From Haemaphysalis longicornis (Eukaryota; Arthropoda; Arachnida; Ixodida; Ixodidae): a stretch of 64,000 nt of DNA. Location: assembly GCA_013339765.2 (NCBI GenBank), contig CM023449.1:200905422-200969421 (forward strand). Direction: 5' to 3'. The position numbers were made by a program, and so were the translations under genes. The first letter of the stretch is position 1. Every line of letters starts with the position of its first letter. Shown here piece by piece: positions 23,216 to 35,945 of this stretch. The notes under the pieces are model-generated. The model was not told the origin of the DNA. It saw only the letters and a program-made list of their open reading frames with translations, and made no database searches.

Positions 23216-25587
23216 CTCTGGCGCGCGCCCAACCTATTTCTGGTTTGTTTAGGCCCTCACGCTCAAGACGAAACACATACATTGTAAAATATTCTTCAGC
23301 TCCTTTGTTCCGACCGTGCAAAATAAACCGTATCCTCTACTTTTTTGCAGCACCAGCACCAGTATCGTCATGTTTCTCAATTCCGGCAACTGTGTTTTCG
23401 TTCGCTGTCTAATGGAGAATGCAAATGCCTTCTCTTCCAGCACCCATAAAATTTATTCAACTGTGAATGCGTTCAGGGTTTTTTATGCGATATTTGTAGC
23501 TTCTGATTTTTGCATGCATTTGTTCGCTGTGCAATGGACAATACATAGAACAAAATACCAAGACAAATCAGGGACCGAGAAGGAACGAAAACACCGTCGT
23601 ACCAAGCTAGTTTTGTGAGAAAAGAATACCAAATAACTACAAAAAAGTTGTGCTAGCTTATTCGTAAATTTTACTCCCGCTGGAACGACTACTCTTCGCT
23701 TCCACGCGAGGGCGTCTGCAAACATTTGAATTAATGATGAGCAGCGTGCGCATGCATTATACAGGAACCACGATTATTACTCACAATCGTAGTTGCTGGC
23801 TGTGGACCTCCGGCTTGCACGTGTTCGAGTTGTAGCTGTCTGAGGACAGTAATTATTTATTTTGGAGCTTCTTGCGCGCTACAAGAGATTTCGTTACCGA
23901 CACAAGAGCGAAAAATATGCTCCAAGATATTCGGAAGGTTTCTTTGGGCGTGAAAAATAGCTACCACGAGAAAGTGGGCTGAACTAACTGAGGCAAAGCA
24001 ATTTTAAAACAGGATCCTAACTAACTGTCTGGACGTTTCAGAGGAGTTGGCAACACTGTTCTTAGCGGTGCTAAAGCGCACCATAAGTTCTATTAGGAGA
24101 AGGTTTCAACTTTTTTAGTAGCGTTTAGGGCAAAAGCAGTATTTTCGGATAGATTAGGCCCAAGTATGCACAATTACGCTCATCTTCATGGTTAGATATA
24201 TAAATTTTGTTAGAAAGCTGTGCCTTCTTGCTTTTTTGTGTTTTGCATGCTTTCTGCAATCCTGCTTCGCATGGTTGAATTTTTCTGCTTCCGCACTTTT
24301 TCATTTGATTTTGTTCGTCGCTTCCCCCGTACTTTCTTTCGAACATTACATAATTGATTGCAAGCAAGCCACTTTTTCGTTTGGCGAACGTGCAAAGCTT
24401 CGCTGCTTAGAGCTTAGAAAGCGGAGATGGTTGGTTTGCAACGGAAATTACCTAGGGGACTCTGAGTTAAAAACCATAACTATTGGGAGCGTGATTAAAG
24501 TTTCATGTTTGCCACCCAAATGAAATGCCTCTGGAGACGTTTGTTTCAAACTACCATGGTTTTGTGTAGTTCTTAAGTCGGCCTAGCTTCATTTCTCTGC
24601 AGTGTCCACCGTAAATATAGCCCTTGGTACAAATATTCGTAGGCTTTGAATTTTCTAGCCCTACCTCAAATAAGTCGGGCTTCAGTGGCATAGTTTCGTC
24701 ATACCACCCAATGGATTATGCATTCAATTGTTGAACATAAGGATGCCTATGTAATGCGCTAGTCGAAACACAGCAACAACAACTTCAATTCCAAAGAAGT
24801 AATACAGAGTGGTTTTAATGTACCCGTCAATCATATCGCCTGCAGTTTTTCATCCATTCCGAATCATATTTCGGCGCTTTGAACAAACACATAATTTTAC
24901 ACGCATTACGTTTGATTTGTACTTGTACAGTAGGTAATTGGCATTGGAGTTTATAATCGCTGGAACAGTTTGTTATCTCTCATTGTGACAGAATTCAACC
25001 TACCTAAATTTCAAAGCCGATTACCAATTGATTGGGTCGTTACACATCTGCACTTAGCCGCTTTTTCCGTTATTTCTGGCTTTTATTCGTTCAAATAAAC
25101 TACGCGGTAGCACCCACTTTGCCGGCTTTATTTCCGGTTAGGTTCCTTTTAGTTGATATGCTGCATTCAAGAATTCTTTTTACAACGAAGCTCATTATTG
25201 GTGGTCCCGACTAAACCTGCATTCTCCAACAGAACCACGTAAAATATCAATTCTCTTCTCCAATGCTATTGTAAATGCTGTGTAGCTGCCAATCTTACAT
25301 GGCATAAAAGAGAAAAATATATAGAAATTGGCCACGAAGAAGCCTCTATCGTTACGTCGAGTTTTATTTAGTAAGGCATAATTACACAATAAAAGCGAAG
25401 TTGTAAAGGTTACCTAATGCCCGTCTGCTTTCAATACATGGCCGTTCACTGAGAGAGTACGGGGACAAAAAAGATGGTTGTAATTATTGCTTGATCAAAA
25501 CTACCTCATAATAATTTAATGATAATAAGTAGCTAACATGACTCCAAGAACACTTTTTTAATTAGCAGGCTCCCACGCAAACATTAA
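23216..25587. other. gene-less stretch
   Basis: AT-rich DNA with chance ORFs only; no exon, repeat or RNA signal recognised. Confidence 0.4.
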
Positions 25588-26780
25588 ATGTTGTTGAATT
25601 CCTTTCTCAACAATAAAGCATCGCTGGTCTTCCATCTTCAGGGTAGTGGAAGGCCTCTGAATTTTTACCGTAATATCGCTTCGCAGCCTTTATTGCGCAA
25701 CAGGCGAGTCTCCCGGGCCGTGTGGAGGCACCAACGTCGACAGAAGGCCTATGGTCAGCGCCGGCGTTGCATCATGTGGGCGCCGATGGCTGTGAGACAG
25801 GGTGCCGAATTGGCAATTAGTGGCCTTGCATCCCCGCACCTCTCACGACCTGGCGGGTGCTACACAAATTAGGCAGGCGAGCTTCGAATGCGCAGGCGAA
25901 ACGCCCCCCGCAGTTGAGCATCTCCTGTGACCCAAGCCACGGCCATGGAGCCATATATATAGGAAGGAAAACGGTTCATTGCGGCTGCCGCGGGCCAGCT
26001 ACAAGATAATAGAGCTTTAGCTGACCGTATTTGACGATCCGCGCCGCTGCCGGCGGCCCGCTAAACGCGACCAGAGCGCCAGCAGCAGACACACTTTCAG
26101 CTAAGCGTTAACCGTATCTCACCCGACGGGGATACTCAAATGTTATCCGAAGGAAATATAGCCGCTGGTATTTGGTCACTCAAATAAATTAAAATACGTT
26201 GTTCAGTTCCTTATTTTACCTTTTTATACAATGTATCCGCCGACGAGGTATAATATTCCTAAATAATTTAAAAGAAGCCGTTAAACGTGTGAATAGACAA
26301 AACAAGCCTGTCTTTCTCGGCGCTGCATAGAAGCACGCTCGCACTTCGATCGACGTTCTTCGCTTCCGTTCTAAATCTCGTTGAGGTGTGTGGCACCTTT
26401 GCCTAATCGGAAGCGCTTTCGCGGTTTCGTCGCTTGTGTTTACACTGCAGAAACGGGAGTCGCCGTAGCGCGCTCGTCTCGTTGGCTGAAGCCATATTGA
26501 AATTTCGCGTGGTAGCGTAAGCTGCCGTGAATGTCCGCTAAGGGGCCCCACCCCACCTTGCGGAAGGGGGCCCGCTCTGGTATCGCCGCTCGCGCCCTAG
26601 CGCGCCACGCATGCGCAATGACGCTTCCGCTTGCTATCAGAGGGGAGCGGACTGTCAGACACGGTCACCTGAAACACTCTAATGTCAAAATGAAAACCTT
26701 CGAACCTTCGAAAACTTCGAAGCTTCGAACCTGTGACGGTGAAGAAGAGTGTAACGGCTTCTGTTGGAGGAAATGATAGC
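25588..26780. other. GC-rich, CpG-rich stretch
   Basis: Compared with its surroundings this stretch is clearly GC- and CpG-rich, with clusters such as CGCCGCTGCCGGCGGCCCGC near 26041 and GGGGCCCCACCCCACC near 26542. A TATATATA lies at about 25953. It could be a promoter or first-exon region, or an old GC-rich repeat. No exon with a convincing frame could be defined; the open frames on both strands are Arg-rich, as GC-rich DNA usually gives. Confidence 0.3.
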
Positions 26781-29214
26781 GCCCTCGATGCATTCAGGGT
26801 CTGTGCAGTAAAATGTTTATCGTGGCCTGATCACGCGTTTTTTTTTTCGCGTGTCACATGCCGCTAGCTTAACCTCGGCCAAACGCTTGTGACGTTATCT
26901 CGCCGCCTAAAGAAGCGGCCAGGTAATGTCCTCCTGTCTTTTTCTTGCTCCGTGTCCACCACATAAGCAGCAGCTCCTCCGTTAGCGCCGAATTGTAGAA
27001 TAATTTCTCTCAGTGCCGTGAGCAGTTCTGACAGGCTTATCCGGGTCATTTGGCAACTGACAACATGCCAGAACCGTGACATTCATTAAAAGAGCCATGA
27101 AGAGACAACGCACGTTTGGTTCATTCAAGAGATTGCCTCGTTAGAATCGTACTGACACCACTTTTAACGTAAACTTCGCTCAAATAAGCTACATAATTAC
27201 GAAAAAAGGGGATGGCCATGCGACCCACTAGCTCATTTCCCGCAACAGAACCTATGATGCCATACCCGATAAGTCTGCGATTGGCGGAGGGCGGTAAAAT
27301 CAAACGCAAATTAGGCAGAGTTGATAAGCTTGCCGAAAGAGCTAATTACGCTTAAATTTAGGGCACATTCTTTTGAAGGCCCTAGAAATGGTGGGACGAA
27401 CAGTGGAAGTTACGAAAGCACACGTAAACATGCGTATGTGGCTGTTGGTACTGCGCGCACTATGCTTGGTGTAGCTGCACAGGACAGCGGGGCTTTGGGG
27501 TTATTTCAGACGACACTGGCCGATTGACGCAAGTGACGATGTCTTACGTGACCGTATTTGTCGAGCGATCACCATGTTTCATGAAACGATTGTCTCAATG
27601 AACAAAACAAGCCAGGCTAAAAATACGTTCACAAACAAACCAACGGACAGAAAACTGGTTGCCGCGGTGTGGTTGTGCCATCTAGGTTCACTAACGGTAA
27701 ACAAGGCCCTGTGATGTCATTGCAGACCACGAAAACGCATGATTTAGCGGGAAAATAAAAATTTTACCGTAAATTAATTTATTTATCAGTGAATAAAGCA
27801 TCGTTTGCACTCGGACAAGCGCTCGGGGCACTATAAAACCCGAAATCTTTCGAATAACACAAACTTGTGTTTTGTCTTCATGGCTCCTTTAAGCAGCGAG
27901 ATTCCCAGACATATGGTCACGTTGGAAGCCAGCATGCTGTTGTATAGAACCGAAATAAAGCAACTCACTGAAGAAACACGAGAGCTTTGTTCCGGACTAT
28001 ATGCCTGTTCATAATAAAAGTAAAGACCTTCCTCCAATAAAAAATAACAGCTACAATGGAGTACATAATAATTTTCAAAACTTCGACATCTTCTTATCAC
28101 ATTGCAAAAAAAATGTGCCCCGCTATACGTCACTCCCGGGGATAATACGTCCGTCACACACGTCCGATGGCATTCGTATTTTTTAAGCGCATTATATTAT
28201 TACATACTTCGCTTATCGTGGGTTCACAATGAAAAGCATGTTTATTTGAGCCGATCTATGGTATGAAGACGGGAAGAGAAGTCTCACAAATTCGGGTTCC
28301 CTACAGTACAAAAATGGATTACTGCTAAGACATTTTACAGAGGCCATATGAAGAGTCTGAAGGCTCTGGTGGTTTTTACTGAAAGCATTTTTGTATCCGG
28401 CAAAACTTGAACGCGTGCAGAGTTTCAGACATAGAGGTAAGTGCATTTTCGTTTCTTTTAGTCCAGATATAAACGATTAAGCATTTAGAACATGCTGTAA
28501 CACCGTTGCCAGGGAGGTGCAACTGAGAACGAATCTTTTCCGGCCAAAATGGCACGCAGTCTCTTAATCTTTAACCGTGTCACCGTATCCTACGATCCAT
28601 GCAGTAACGTTCTTAAGGTACCTCACGTCGTGGCTAGCCCTTAAGCTTCTCCTAACAATTCAAGCTCTCCCATACATATGTGATCGTACGCTGTCCAGGT
28701 GGTTTGGTCTTCTTTTTATTATGCCCACCACATTTTTTTTTCGTCATTCCAGTCGAAAATGATCGGCCCGGCAGTACTCCCGCTGGAACAACCTGTCCCG
28801 TTCCTCCTTGCAACACTGAATATTTTACGGCTACTCAGCAAACCACTACCCTCTCCCCGACCTCAACCGTCTAAAAACGCTCCCTTGTACATCTATGGCA
28901 CCAACTCAAAACCAGAAGTTATTCAACACCCCACGTATATACCCCCAGCTTTTATTTTACCACTCCCCTTCCTGTCAGACTTTTTACACCCCCCTCTTGT
29001 CGCGATGGAATAACCGTCCCATTCAATGACCCTCTCTTATTCTCCAAGGAGACGAAATATGACGTTACTAGCTCGGGGCTTGGATTCGAATAACATGGTA
29101 TTTTAAAGGACTTAGAGTCACGACAACTCGCGATTTTGTGGAAACAACTGCCCATCCAAATTCTCCTTGGAATACGGTATAGTTTTTTTGAGCTACCCAA
29201 ACGCGAGAAGTTCC
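26781..29214. other. gene-less stretch
   Basis: No supportable exon or repeat. The minus-strand ORFs at 27831-28157 and 28213-28446 have no motif. Confidence 0.4.
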
Positions 29215-29320
29215 GCCCGTCCATCCTACCGTCCATCCGTCCATCGTCCGTCCGTCCGTCCGTCCGTCCGTTCGTGTGTCTGTCGTCGTCTGTCGTCTGT
29301 CTGTCTGTCGTCTGTCTGTC

Positions 29321-29351
<31 letters not shown>
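29215..29351. repeat. (GTCC)n / (CTGT)n compound microsatellite
   Basis: A stretch of CCGT/GTCC units passes into GTCTGT/CTGT units. A second short patch of similar units (CCATCCGTCCATCTGTCC and CTGTCTGTCTG) lies at 29593-29630. ORFs here are low-complexity artefacts. Confidence 0.9.
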
Positions 29352-29630
29352 CTAATCTGCACTGCATGATTTCATTCACAGTTTCTTAAGGCATCAAATA
29401 TTCTTCCTCCGCTGGTTTGGGTTCGAGTAAGTGTCTAGACTTCGCACCATCCAGTTCTTTGGCCAGTAAATTTTCCGATGCAAGCTTTAGGCGAATTAAT
29501 CATCCTTTTGTCTGCTTTTAGTAAGTTTATATTACCTCAACAATTCGGTGCGGTTGTAAACACCGTAACCAGTAATCAATCCTTCCTTCCGCCCATCCGT
29601 CCATCTGTCCTCCTGCCTGTCTGTCTGTCT

Positions 29631-31374
29631 GGCGCTCAACTCGACTGTCGGTCAGAAAACTAAAGGGTGTTCCCAAAAACTACACAAGTCCACATTGCTC
29701 CGCGCAAAGAGAACATTAGGCGTGTGTATGGCAACACCTAAATGTACCACTAAGAGTGGCAGCCTTCACTTATACAAATGTACACGTGTGTTTGAATTTC
29801 ACAAGAACAACAAAAATTATAACATAAGCCGTCGATGAGAGGCGACTCCCAAGAAAAGATCAAAATAAATTATGAAGTCTCCAACTGTTTAAAAAGCAAC
29901 AGAAGCGCAGGTCGCAAGCGATTGCACGCAAGCAGAGGGAATGCGCCGAAATTGAATTGAACTAATGAAAATTCAATTGAATTAAGGAAAAGCAGGAGGG
30001 AAAACGGAAGGTATAGCCTGAGATGTGGGGGAGACGAGAGGGTAATGCATTCCGGGGAAAGCTATAATCATGGTCATTCGACGACATTTGCAGCAAACTG
30101 ATACGCCGCCATTTTCCCACTCCTTCCAGCGGGTTCTACCGTTAGGACAAACCACAGGATTATGCATGCTATTCTTATTTTTCTTCTGCTTTTGCGTCTC
30201 TTCTTTTCAACACTCTTGCTATTCGGGCCTGCACCTGTTTCCTCTTAAGTATGCCTAACTGCAACACCCGTGAGTATAAAGGAAGCATGAAGAACTCTTG
30301 TTAATGTAAAGGGGGCTTCACTGCTAAACGTCATGTCTCAATGACGTCGGCTTCATTACTTCATGGAAACGTATTGCTTAAAATTTACATAAATTACAAC
30401 GGCACTGCATGCACGATTGTTTCATAGTCAAATCTTTTATTGCAATCTTTTTCAGCTTCATATTATTTTCGAATGTGTCGGCAACAATTGCTCGGATTTC
30501 AAGTGAACATGTTTTACTTACGACACCCACTTTATGACACCAACATCTACAAGCCTCGTGGATGTGGGTGTCACGAAATATTAGGTTAAAACAAATGAAA
30601 CTATGTAGCGCATCCGGCAAGGGGAAAAAGAGGGGTGTTGATTCAGAATACGGACCTTTACTTTTTTTGCGGAGCTATATAATTTTTTTGTGGGCTCACC
30701 AGTATCTCTCTCTTGTCTTCATATGCAGTCACACACACGTGGCTTCCTGGCCCCACGTCAGACAGAAACCTGCGGAGGGCGCGTTTCTGTATTAAAACAG
30801 ATTCTGCCGCAAGTTATCCTTTTCTTCCGGGTATATACCCGTCGTCCACGCTAAACACACATCTTTGTTAGTGGCGAATAAACAAAGCTGACTGGTGCTA
30901 TCATCGACCAGAAGTGGGAGAAAGTAGGGAAAGACGGAAGCAAGGCAAGCGAGCAAAGAATAAATGGGAAGGAAAAATTGCGCTGACGTGCCGTTCTGTT
31001 CTAGCAGAATACCAGGCCTGGCCGGCAAACACGATGGCGTTTATCTCTGGGGCCGAGTCAGAAACGAACTCCTAACATATCCCGACGGAGCTCGTCGTCA
31101 GAAGGCATTGCCGGTTCGGGTTCCCCGACTGGTGTTACATTTGGTGTCTCAGTGATCAAGCAGGAATGATGACAGAAAGAAGCCGTATTCTCTCTTTCGT
31201 ACGAGGTCATTCTACATCGGCGTTGATGTGTGGCACAGGGAGGTTTCCCGATGCTAATCGCGTCAATTAGTACGAGGTGTTTGTAACCATGAACATGTTA
31301 CAGTAAAAAAAATGCCTAAACAGTGCAGTTTCTTTCACCATAAGTGCCATTCATAGGTTGGTGTTTTTGCATGT
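29631..31374. other. gene-less stretch
   Basis: It begins after the second CTGT patch. GGGTGTTCCCAAAAACTACA at about 29664 resembles the start of a DNA-transposon end, but I found no matching partner end. Otherwise nothing recognised. Confidence 0.35.
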
Positions 31375-31382
31375 GTCATTAG
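31375..31382. repeat. hAT target-site duplication, left copy
   Basis: GTCATTAG, identical to 32925-32932 on the other side of the element. Confidence 0.85.
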
Positions 31383-32924
31383 TAGAGACCGGAACTTTAG
31401 GCAAAATGCCGATTTTTTCCTTGAGTCCGTATCAAGCCTATTTAACATATAAGCATAACTAAGAAAAGGGGAGCTTTTAAGCAATACTTTATTCTACCTC
31501 TAATAAGTATTTTACTATATAGGCTTTTTTTCGCCTATTTAGACTATATGAGCCTATTTGGGATTTTTAGCCCCTAAAATGACTTTTTTGTGTTATATCT
31601 GCTTTTTTTTGTTTATCGTGTCGCTGGTCTGCACGGACTGTTCTCTCTTCAGGAACCCGCAACAAAGTGTTTGTCGCACCCCGTTCGCGAAAAAAAAAAC
31701 AATGCGGGAGCCGTGCCAAACAAGCCCAGAAACGCAAACCTGGACTTCGTCCCATGGGCCCAGCTGCCAGAGGTCCGTACGCAGCGAACCGCAGTCCAAC
31801 CTTACCAAAACGTCACCCTGGTCCACAGGAGCTGTTTTGTTCTATGTCCTTCTGACGCGCTGTGTCCGCGGACCAACTTTTGCCCATGCGCCCCCTCCAA
31901 TGCTAACGCAATAAAAACCATGGCGCCGATGAATCTATGGCATTCAACGGTGCTGTGATAAGCTGAGCAGGTCGTTCTGCTCTGTAAACGAATAAATACC
32001 TGCAGTTAAGATCTTTCTTAGGTTTGCAGTTGTGTCCTCAAGCAGCAGTTACCGATTGTCCATATTCCAACACAGCCCATAGCTACGACTTAATAGCTCG
32101 GCTAAGGGCGGAAGAATACTACAAATACACTCGCCGGTGCTACTAACAGCATTGCAGATGACAGAAGCTTCGCAGCCGAAATTGTCTACAACATGGTACA
32201 CTTGAACGTGACTTGGCACAGCTGTGTGCTTATTTCACCCTCTTAGCAAGAAGCATTTCCGCAGGGGAGAGCTCAGGCGCGACTCTGACTAAGAATGCTG
32301 AGCTGATATTGAAGGTCCAGGAATTACCCGCCACAATCCCCAAAGGACCGGTGGCGGAGCCATTCCTGTCTGACAATCTTCCATCGTGTCTGGCATACAA
32401 TTCCTGGATTGCCTGTGCTAAAGAGACGCCGAACGTTCTGAGCACCAAACATAATGATATTTCATATGGAATATCAGGTCATGAAGCCTCCCTAAGAACA
32501 AGCACGCTCCTCCAACTTCAGTGAACGTTGAGTGTTGTTTTTTTCACACACAATTATCGACCGAAATGAGGTCAACCTTAAGCCGCAAATAATTGCGATA
32601 GGTGTGGCTTGCCATTGCTTCTAAGCTTTTTTTTTGTTGTCGAATCACCCTGCTTTTCACGTAAATCTGATAAAATAGGAACTTTTGTGTGACCTATTTT
32701 CACGAATAAAATAAAATTGCTTTCCCACACTGCAATACGTGTCCGCAGTTTTTACTGGAAGTCTTAAATTTGTACCAAAATATGCTGCTCCAGTAAAAAC
32801 GAATTGAGCCTATATGTGCCTAAACAACAATGTTTGGTGCCTATAAATGTCTAAACGACACTTTTCAGTGCCTATTATAGGCGCCTAAAACCGTAACTTT
32901 TCGTGCTTAAAGTTCCGGTCTCTA
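31383..32924. mobile_element. hAT-like DNA transposon, non-autonomous
   Basis: The left end TAGAGACCGGAACTTTAGGC and the right end GCTTAAAGTTCCGGTCTCTA are near-perfect inverses, and the element is flanked on both sides by GTCATTAG (31375-31382 and 32925-32932), a perfect 8-bp target duplication as made by hAT transposases. Subterminal regions carry many GCCTA/TAGGC motifs at both ends (31435-31560 and 32805-32890), typical of hAT transposase-binding repeats. The 1,542-bp interior has open frames of up to 122 codons, none of which I can match to a hAT transposase, so it probably depends on a relative elsewhere. Confidence 0.85.
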
Positions 32925-32932
32925 GTCATTAG
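32925..32932. repeat. hAT target-site duplication, right copy
   Basis: GTCATTAG, identical to 31375-31382. Confidence 0.85.
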
Positions 32933-33097
32933 AGTCATCACATGTTTTGGATGTTTGGAGAGAGAAGCAAGTTCATCGCCTTGTAGTAAGTGTAGTAGGA
33001 GCTCTAAATGTGCAGGCTCGTGATTTGTTGAAGTTCTTGGAGAGAGGATAAGTACTCTAATGCAGTGTACTTGTGTCACATTGCCGGGGAACCAGAG

Positions 33098-33098
33098 G

Positions 33099-33158
<60 letters not shown>

Positions 33159-33236
33159 GAGAGATGAGAGAGAGAGGAGAGAGGAGGAGAGGAGAGAGAG
33201 AGAGAGAGAGGGAGAGACAGAGAGGGGGAAAGAGAA
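33098..33236. repeat. (GA)n microsatellite
   Basis: A long purine run of GA units with GGA interruptions in its second half. It gives RERE-type ORFs on the plus strand and SLSL-type ORFs on the minus strand; neither is a gene. Confidence 0.95.
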
Positions 33237-33324
33237 AGTTAACCAAAGTACGTTCTACTCGGTCATTGCTGGTCGTTAATCTTGTAATCTTGCTCAGTGC
33301 CCTTCTTGTTCGCTGAGCTCCAGC

Positions 33325-33890
33325 CTGGTAAGTACCGTGCATTACCGAGCCTCCCGCTTATTTTGCTAACGTCGTGTGTCCAAAACGATTCCATCGTATG
33401 GCTTTTAGACGTCTCGAGTGGCATCTCACACATCATGCTCCTTAGCCTTCCATCCAGGCTGGCTTCCGACCCCACCTTTCAACCCAAGACACCCTTCCCG
33501 CTTCAAACAGGTTGCGTACAAAATGTCCAGCTAAGCTCTACTGCACGCTATACTTGCCCTTGACCTGCAGAAGGCATTCGATCGGGTTGCTTTCGGTAGG
33601 AGAATTGCATTTAAAACCGCGACTTCCTTTCAGATTGCACCGGCGCGTACTCACCTCCCAGTTTCAGGCTACCCTTTCTATTTTACATGGGGGACTCCGC
33701 AGGGCTCTATACTCTTCCCTCTTTCATTTCCCCTTGACCATGTTATCATCGCCCCAAAAACCTGCCAGGATTCCGGCCTCAAACACTCTACCTATGCGGC
33801 TGATATTCCCTTTAGGTGAACAATGATGGTCCGGGCTATATCGAGGGAAAGTTACAATTGGTCTGCGACACTACTCTCGACCATGCGTCT
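33325..33890 (+). pseudogene. decayed LINE reverse-transcriptase fragment
   Basis: Three frames together show RT landmarks in the right order: a block resembling T-S-C-V-x-K at about 33370, IQAGFRPHLSTQDTL at about 33450-33495 (the Q-x-G-F-R region), LALDLQKAFDRVAF at about 33555-33595 (motif A with its Asp), GTPQGSIL at about 33690-33712, and YAADI, a degraded Y-A-D-D, at about 33790-33805. Frameshifts separate the blocks. It is an inactive, 5'- and 3'-truncated non-LTR retrotransposon, probably of the I/R1/Jockey group. Confidence 0.75.
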
Positions 33891-33911
33891 TCAATTGAGC
33901 TTAACGTCGCC

Positions 33912-34610
33912 GTCATCATCATCATCGTCACCATTATCATCATCATCATCATCAGCAGCAGCAGCAGCCTGTCTACGCCCACTAAAGGGCAAAGACCTCT
34001 CCCATAGATCTCCAACTATCCGGGTCCAGTGCTAACTGCGACCAATTTATCCCCGCAAACTTCTAGATCTCATCTGCCCAGATAACGTTCTGGCGCCCCT
34101 GCCACGCAGGGATCCGCTCTGTCATCCTTCATGACCGACGGCAATGTTGCCTTCACATTACATGCCCTGCCGACGTCCATTTCTTCTTAATTTCTACTAA
34201 TCTGTCCTTAGCACACGTTTCTCCCTGATCCACTCCGCTCGCTTCTTGTCTTTTAATGTTACACCTGTTATCTTCCGTTCTACTGCTCGCTGAGTCGTCC
34301 TCAATTTAAGGTAAACCGTCTTAGTGAGATTCCAAGTTTCTGCCCCGTAAGTGAGTACCGGTAAGATGCAGCTGCTTTACACTGTCCTGTTCAGGGAAAT
34401 GGTAGGCTGCAATTAGTTATTTCAGAATACCTGCCGCATGCACTCCAACCGATTCTTATCCTTCTAATTATCTCTGCCTCATTGTTGAAATCCGAGGTCA
34501 CTACTTGGCCTGAGTAGGTATATTCGCTTACCACTCCCACTGCCTCGCCACCTGTTTCAAACCGCTGAGCTCTCTCGAAGCTATTAAGCATTAGTTAAGT
34601 TTTATGTGTA
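33912..34610 (-). mobile_element. RTE-type LINE, 3' portion, minus strand
   Basis: On the minus strand the frame at 34391-34591 reads VVSEYTYSGQVVTSDFNNEA and RRIRIGWSACGRYSEI, the segment after the RT core of RTE-clade LINEs. Farther on come GRNLES, SWRSMGEVFAL and a stop-rich frame, ending in the GGGCGTAGACAGGCTG box and a (GCT)n/(GAT)n tail at 33912-33965. Stops and frameshifts show it is dead. Its tail matches the plus-strand copy at 39019-39092. The upstream (5') end is unclear and may reach about 34850. Confidence 0.8.
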
Positions 34611-34850
34611 TTAATTTCCAGGCCTATGACTCTACTCTGCTTGTGCAGTGCGGTAATCATGCTTTGCAATTCGTCCCCTGAGTTACTTAGCAAGGGTAGT
34701 CTAGGGAAACCTAGTCAATGAAAGTTTCGCTCTCGGTCTTCAAACAGCGTTGCGGGGTTATCTCGACGTCGTTTTTATGGAGGCGAATTTTTCGCCGTGT
34801 AGATAATAGCACTCTTTCTGAACAGATTCGTGCCTCTTCACTAATGGTTT

Positions 34851-35284
34851 ACCAGTAGGCTGCTCTCACAACTGCGGGTCCATATATGCCATAACGATTG
34901 CAGATTGTAGAGACGTGTAGCCCTGGCTACATGACCCTCAGGTCCGATGTAGGAATTTCCCGAATATTACGCAGCGAATCACCAGGTGCAGTAGCAGTCA
35001 CGTTGTGTTTTAAGGCGCAGCCCTTTGTCGCCTGTCTCTGGGCAGAACCGCGTCGCCGCTGTCGTGACCGAACGAACGATGGGAAGACCAACGAGTAAAA
35101 GAAAAAGTGAACGATGGGAATACCGACGAGGAAAAAAAGCAAAGCAGGAGAGTGTTGTTAAATGTGGAGGGGAGGGCGGTTCGCCCTTGCGGCACAAGCC
35201 AGAGCGCTCGGAAATGCGCACTGGGTGAATGGAGGGGGAAGTATGCTGTGCCCGCACGAGGCACTCGACGGCGCGACGCTTGGC
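34851..35284. other. unassigned GC-moderate stretch
   Basis: It contains a short imperfect duplication (GAACGATGGGAA followed by GACCAACGAG at about 35074, and again by TACCGACGAG at about 35110). No gene recognised. Confidence 0.35.
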
Positions 35285-35945
35285 CAAAAATTACACCATC
35301 TTCCCGTAGGGGAACCCTGAGTAGTATGCAAAGCATCCATGCGGTCGATTCAAGTGCTTATTAGTTTTCAGTTCGTCGTTTCCGTTAGGTTGAGGTACGT
35401 AGCTACCGTTATATTTACAGTTTGATTTCCATGGAAACTACCACACTTTTCCCTTACCGGCACTACGAAATGGAAAATTGCGTGGAGCCCATGGCTGTTT
35501 CGCATATTACTCAGGGTTCCCCTACGGGAAGATGGTGTAATTTTATCAAATGCGACGGGGCTATGTCCCTCCCTTGTCGTTGTTGCACCGTCCATACCCC
35601 CCCTTCGCATGCTCGGCTTGCTGAACGCCCGGTGGTGTCTTACCTTTAATGGCTCCGGGAGCGACAGTGTTACCGGTGTCTTCCTGGGCCGGCCCCAGAT
35701 GAGCCGAGCATGCGCAGTGGGGGTGTGGACGGCGCCACAACAAGAGAGGGACATAGCCCCGATCATGAGATGCTGGAGCGACAGTGTTGCTGGTGTCTTC
35801 CTGGGCCGGCACGAGACGAGCACGCTTCCCCTGAAAGGGCTCCTGGAGCGGCAGTGTTGGCAATGTCTTCCTGGGCCGGCGGATGGAGGGAAGACGGACG
35901 ACGGACGACGGAGCCGAGAGCAAGAGATGCTTTGCATCTGAAACA
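35285..35945. mobile_element. inverted-repeat element with internal hairpin and tandem units
   Basis: The left arm (35285-35332, containing ACCATCTTCCCGTAGGGGAA and CCCTGAGTAGTATGC) is inverted at 35500-35547. Beyond it a second palindrome pairs about 35555-35620 with 35694-35765, and a unit with GAGCGACAGTGTT and GTCTTCCTGGGCCGGC recurs at about 35660, 35776 and 35848. The left-arm sequence recurs near 42 kb in both orientations, so this is a dispersed family. No transposase was seen. The class (foldback, MITE or other) is undetermined. Confidence 0.6.

Noticed and set aside
28952..29379. QTDRQTDR-type minus-strand ORFs
   Set aside because: They come from the CTGT/GTCC microsatellite.
33065..33342. 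Arg/Glu- and Ser/Leu-repeat ORFs
   Set aside because: They are products of the GA microsatellite, not a real RE-rich protein.
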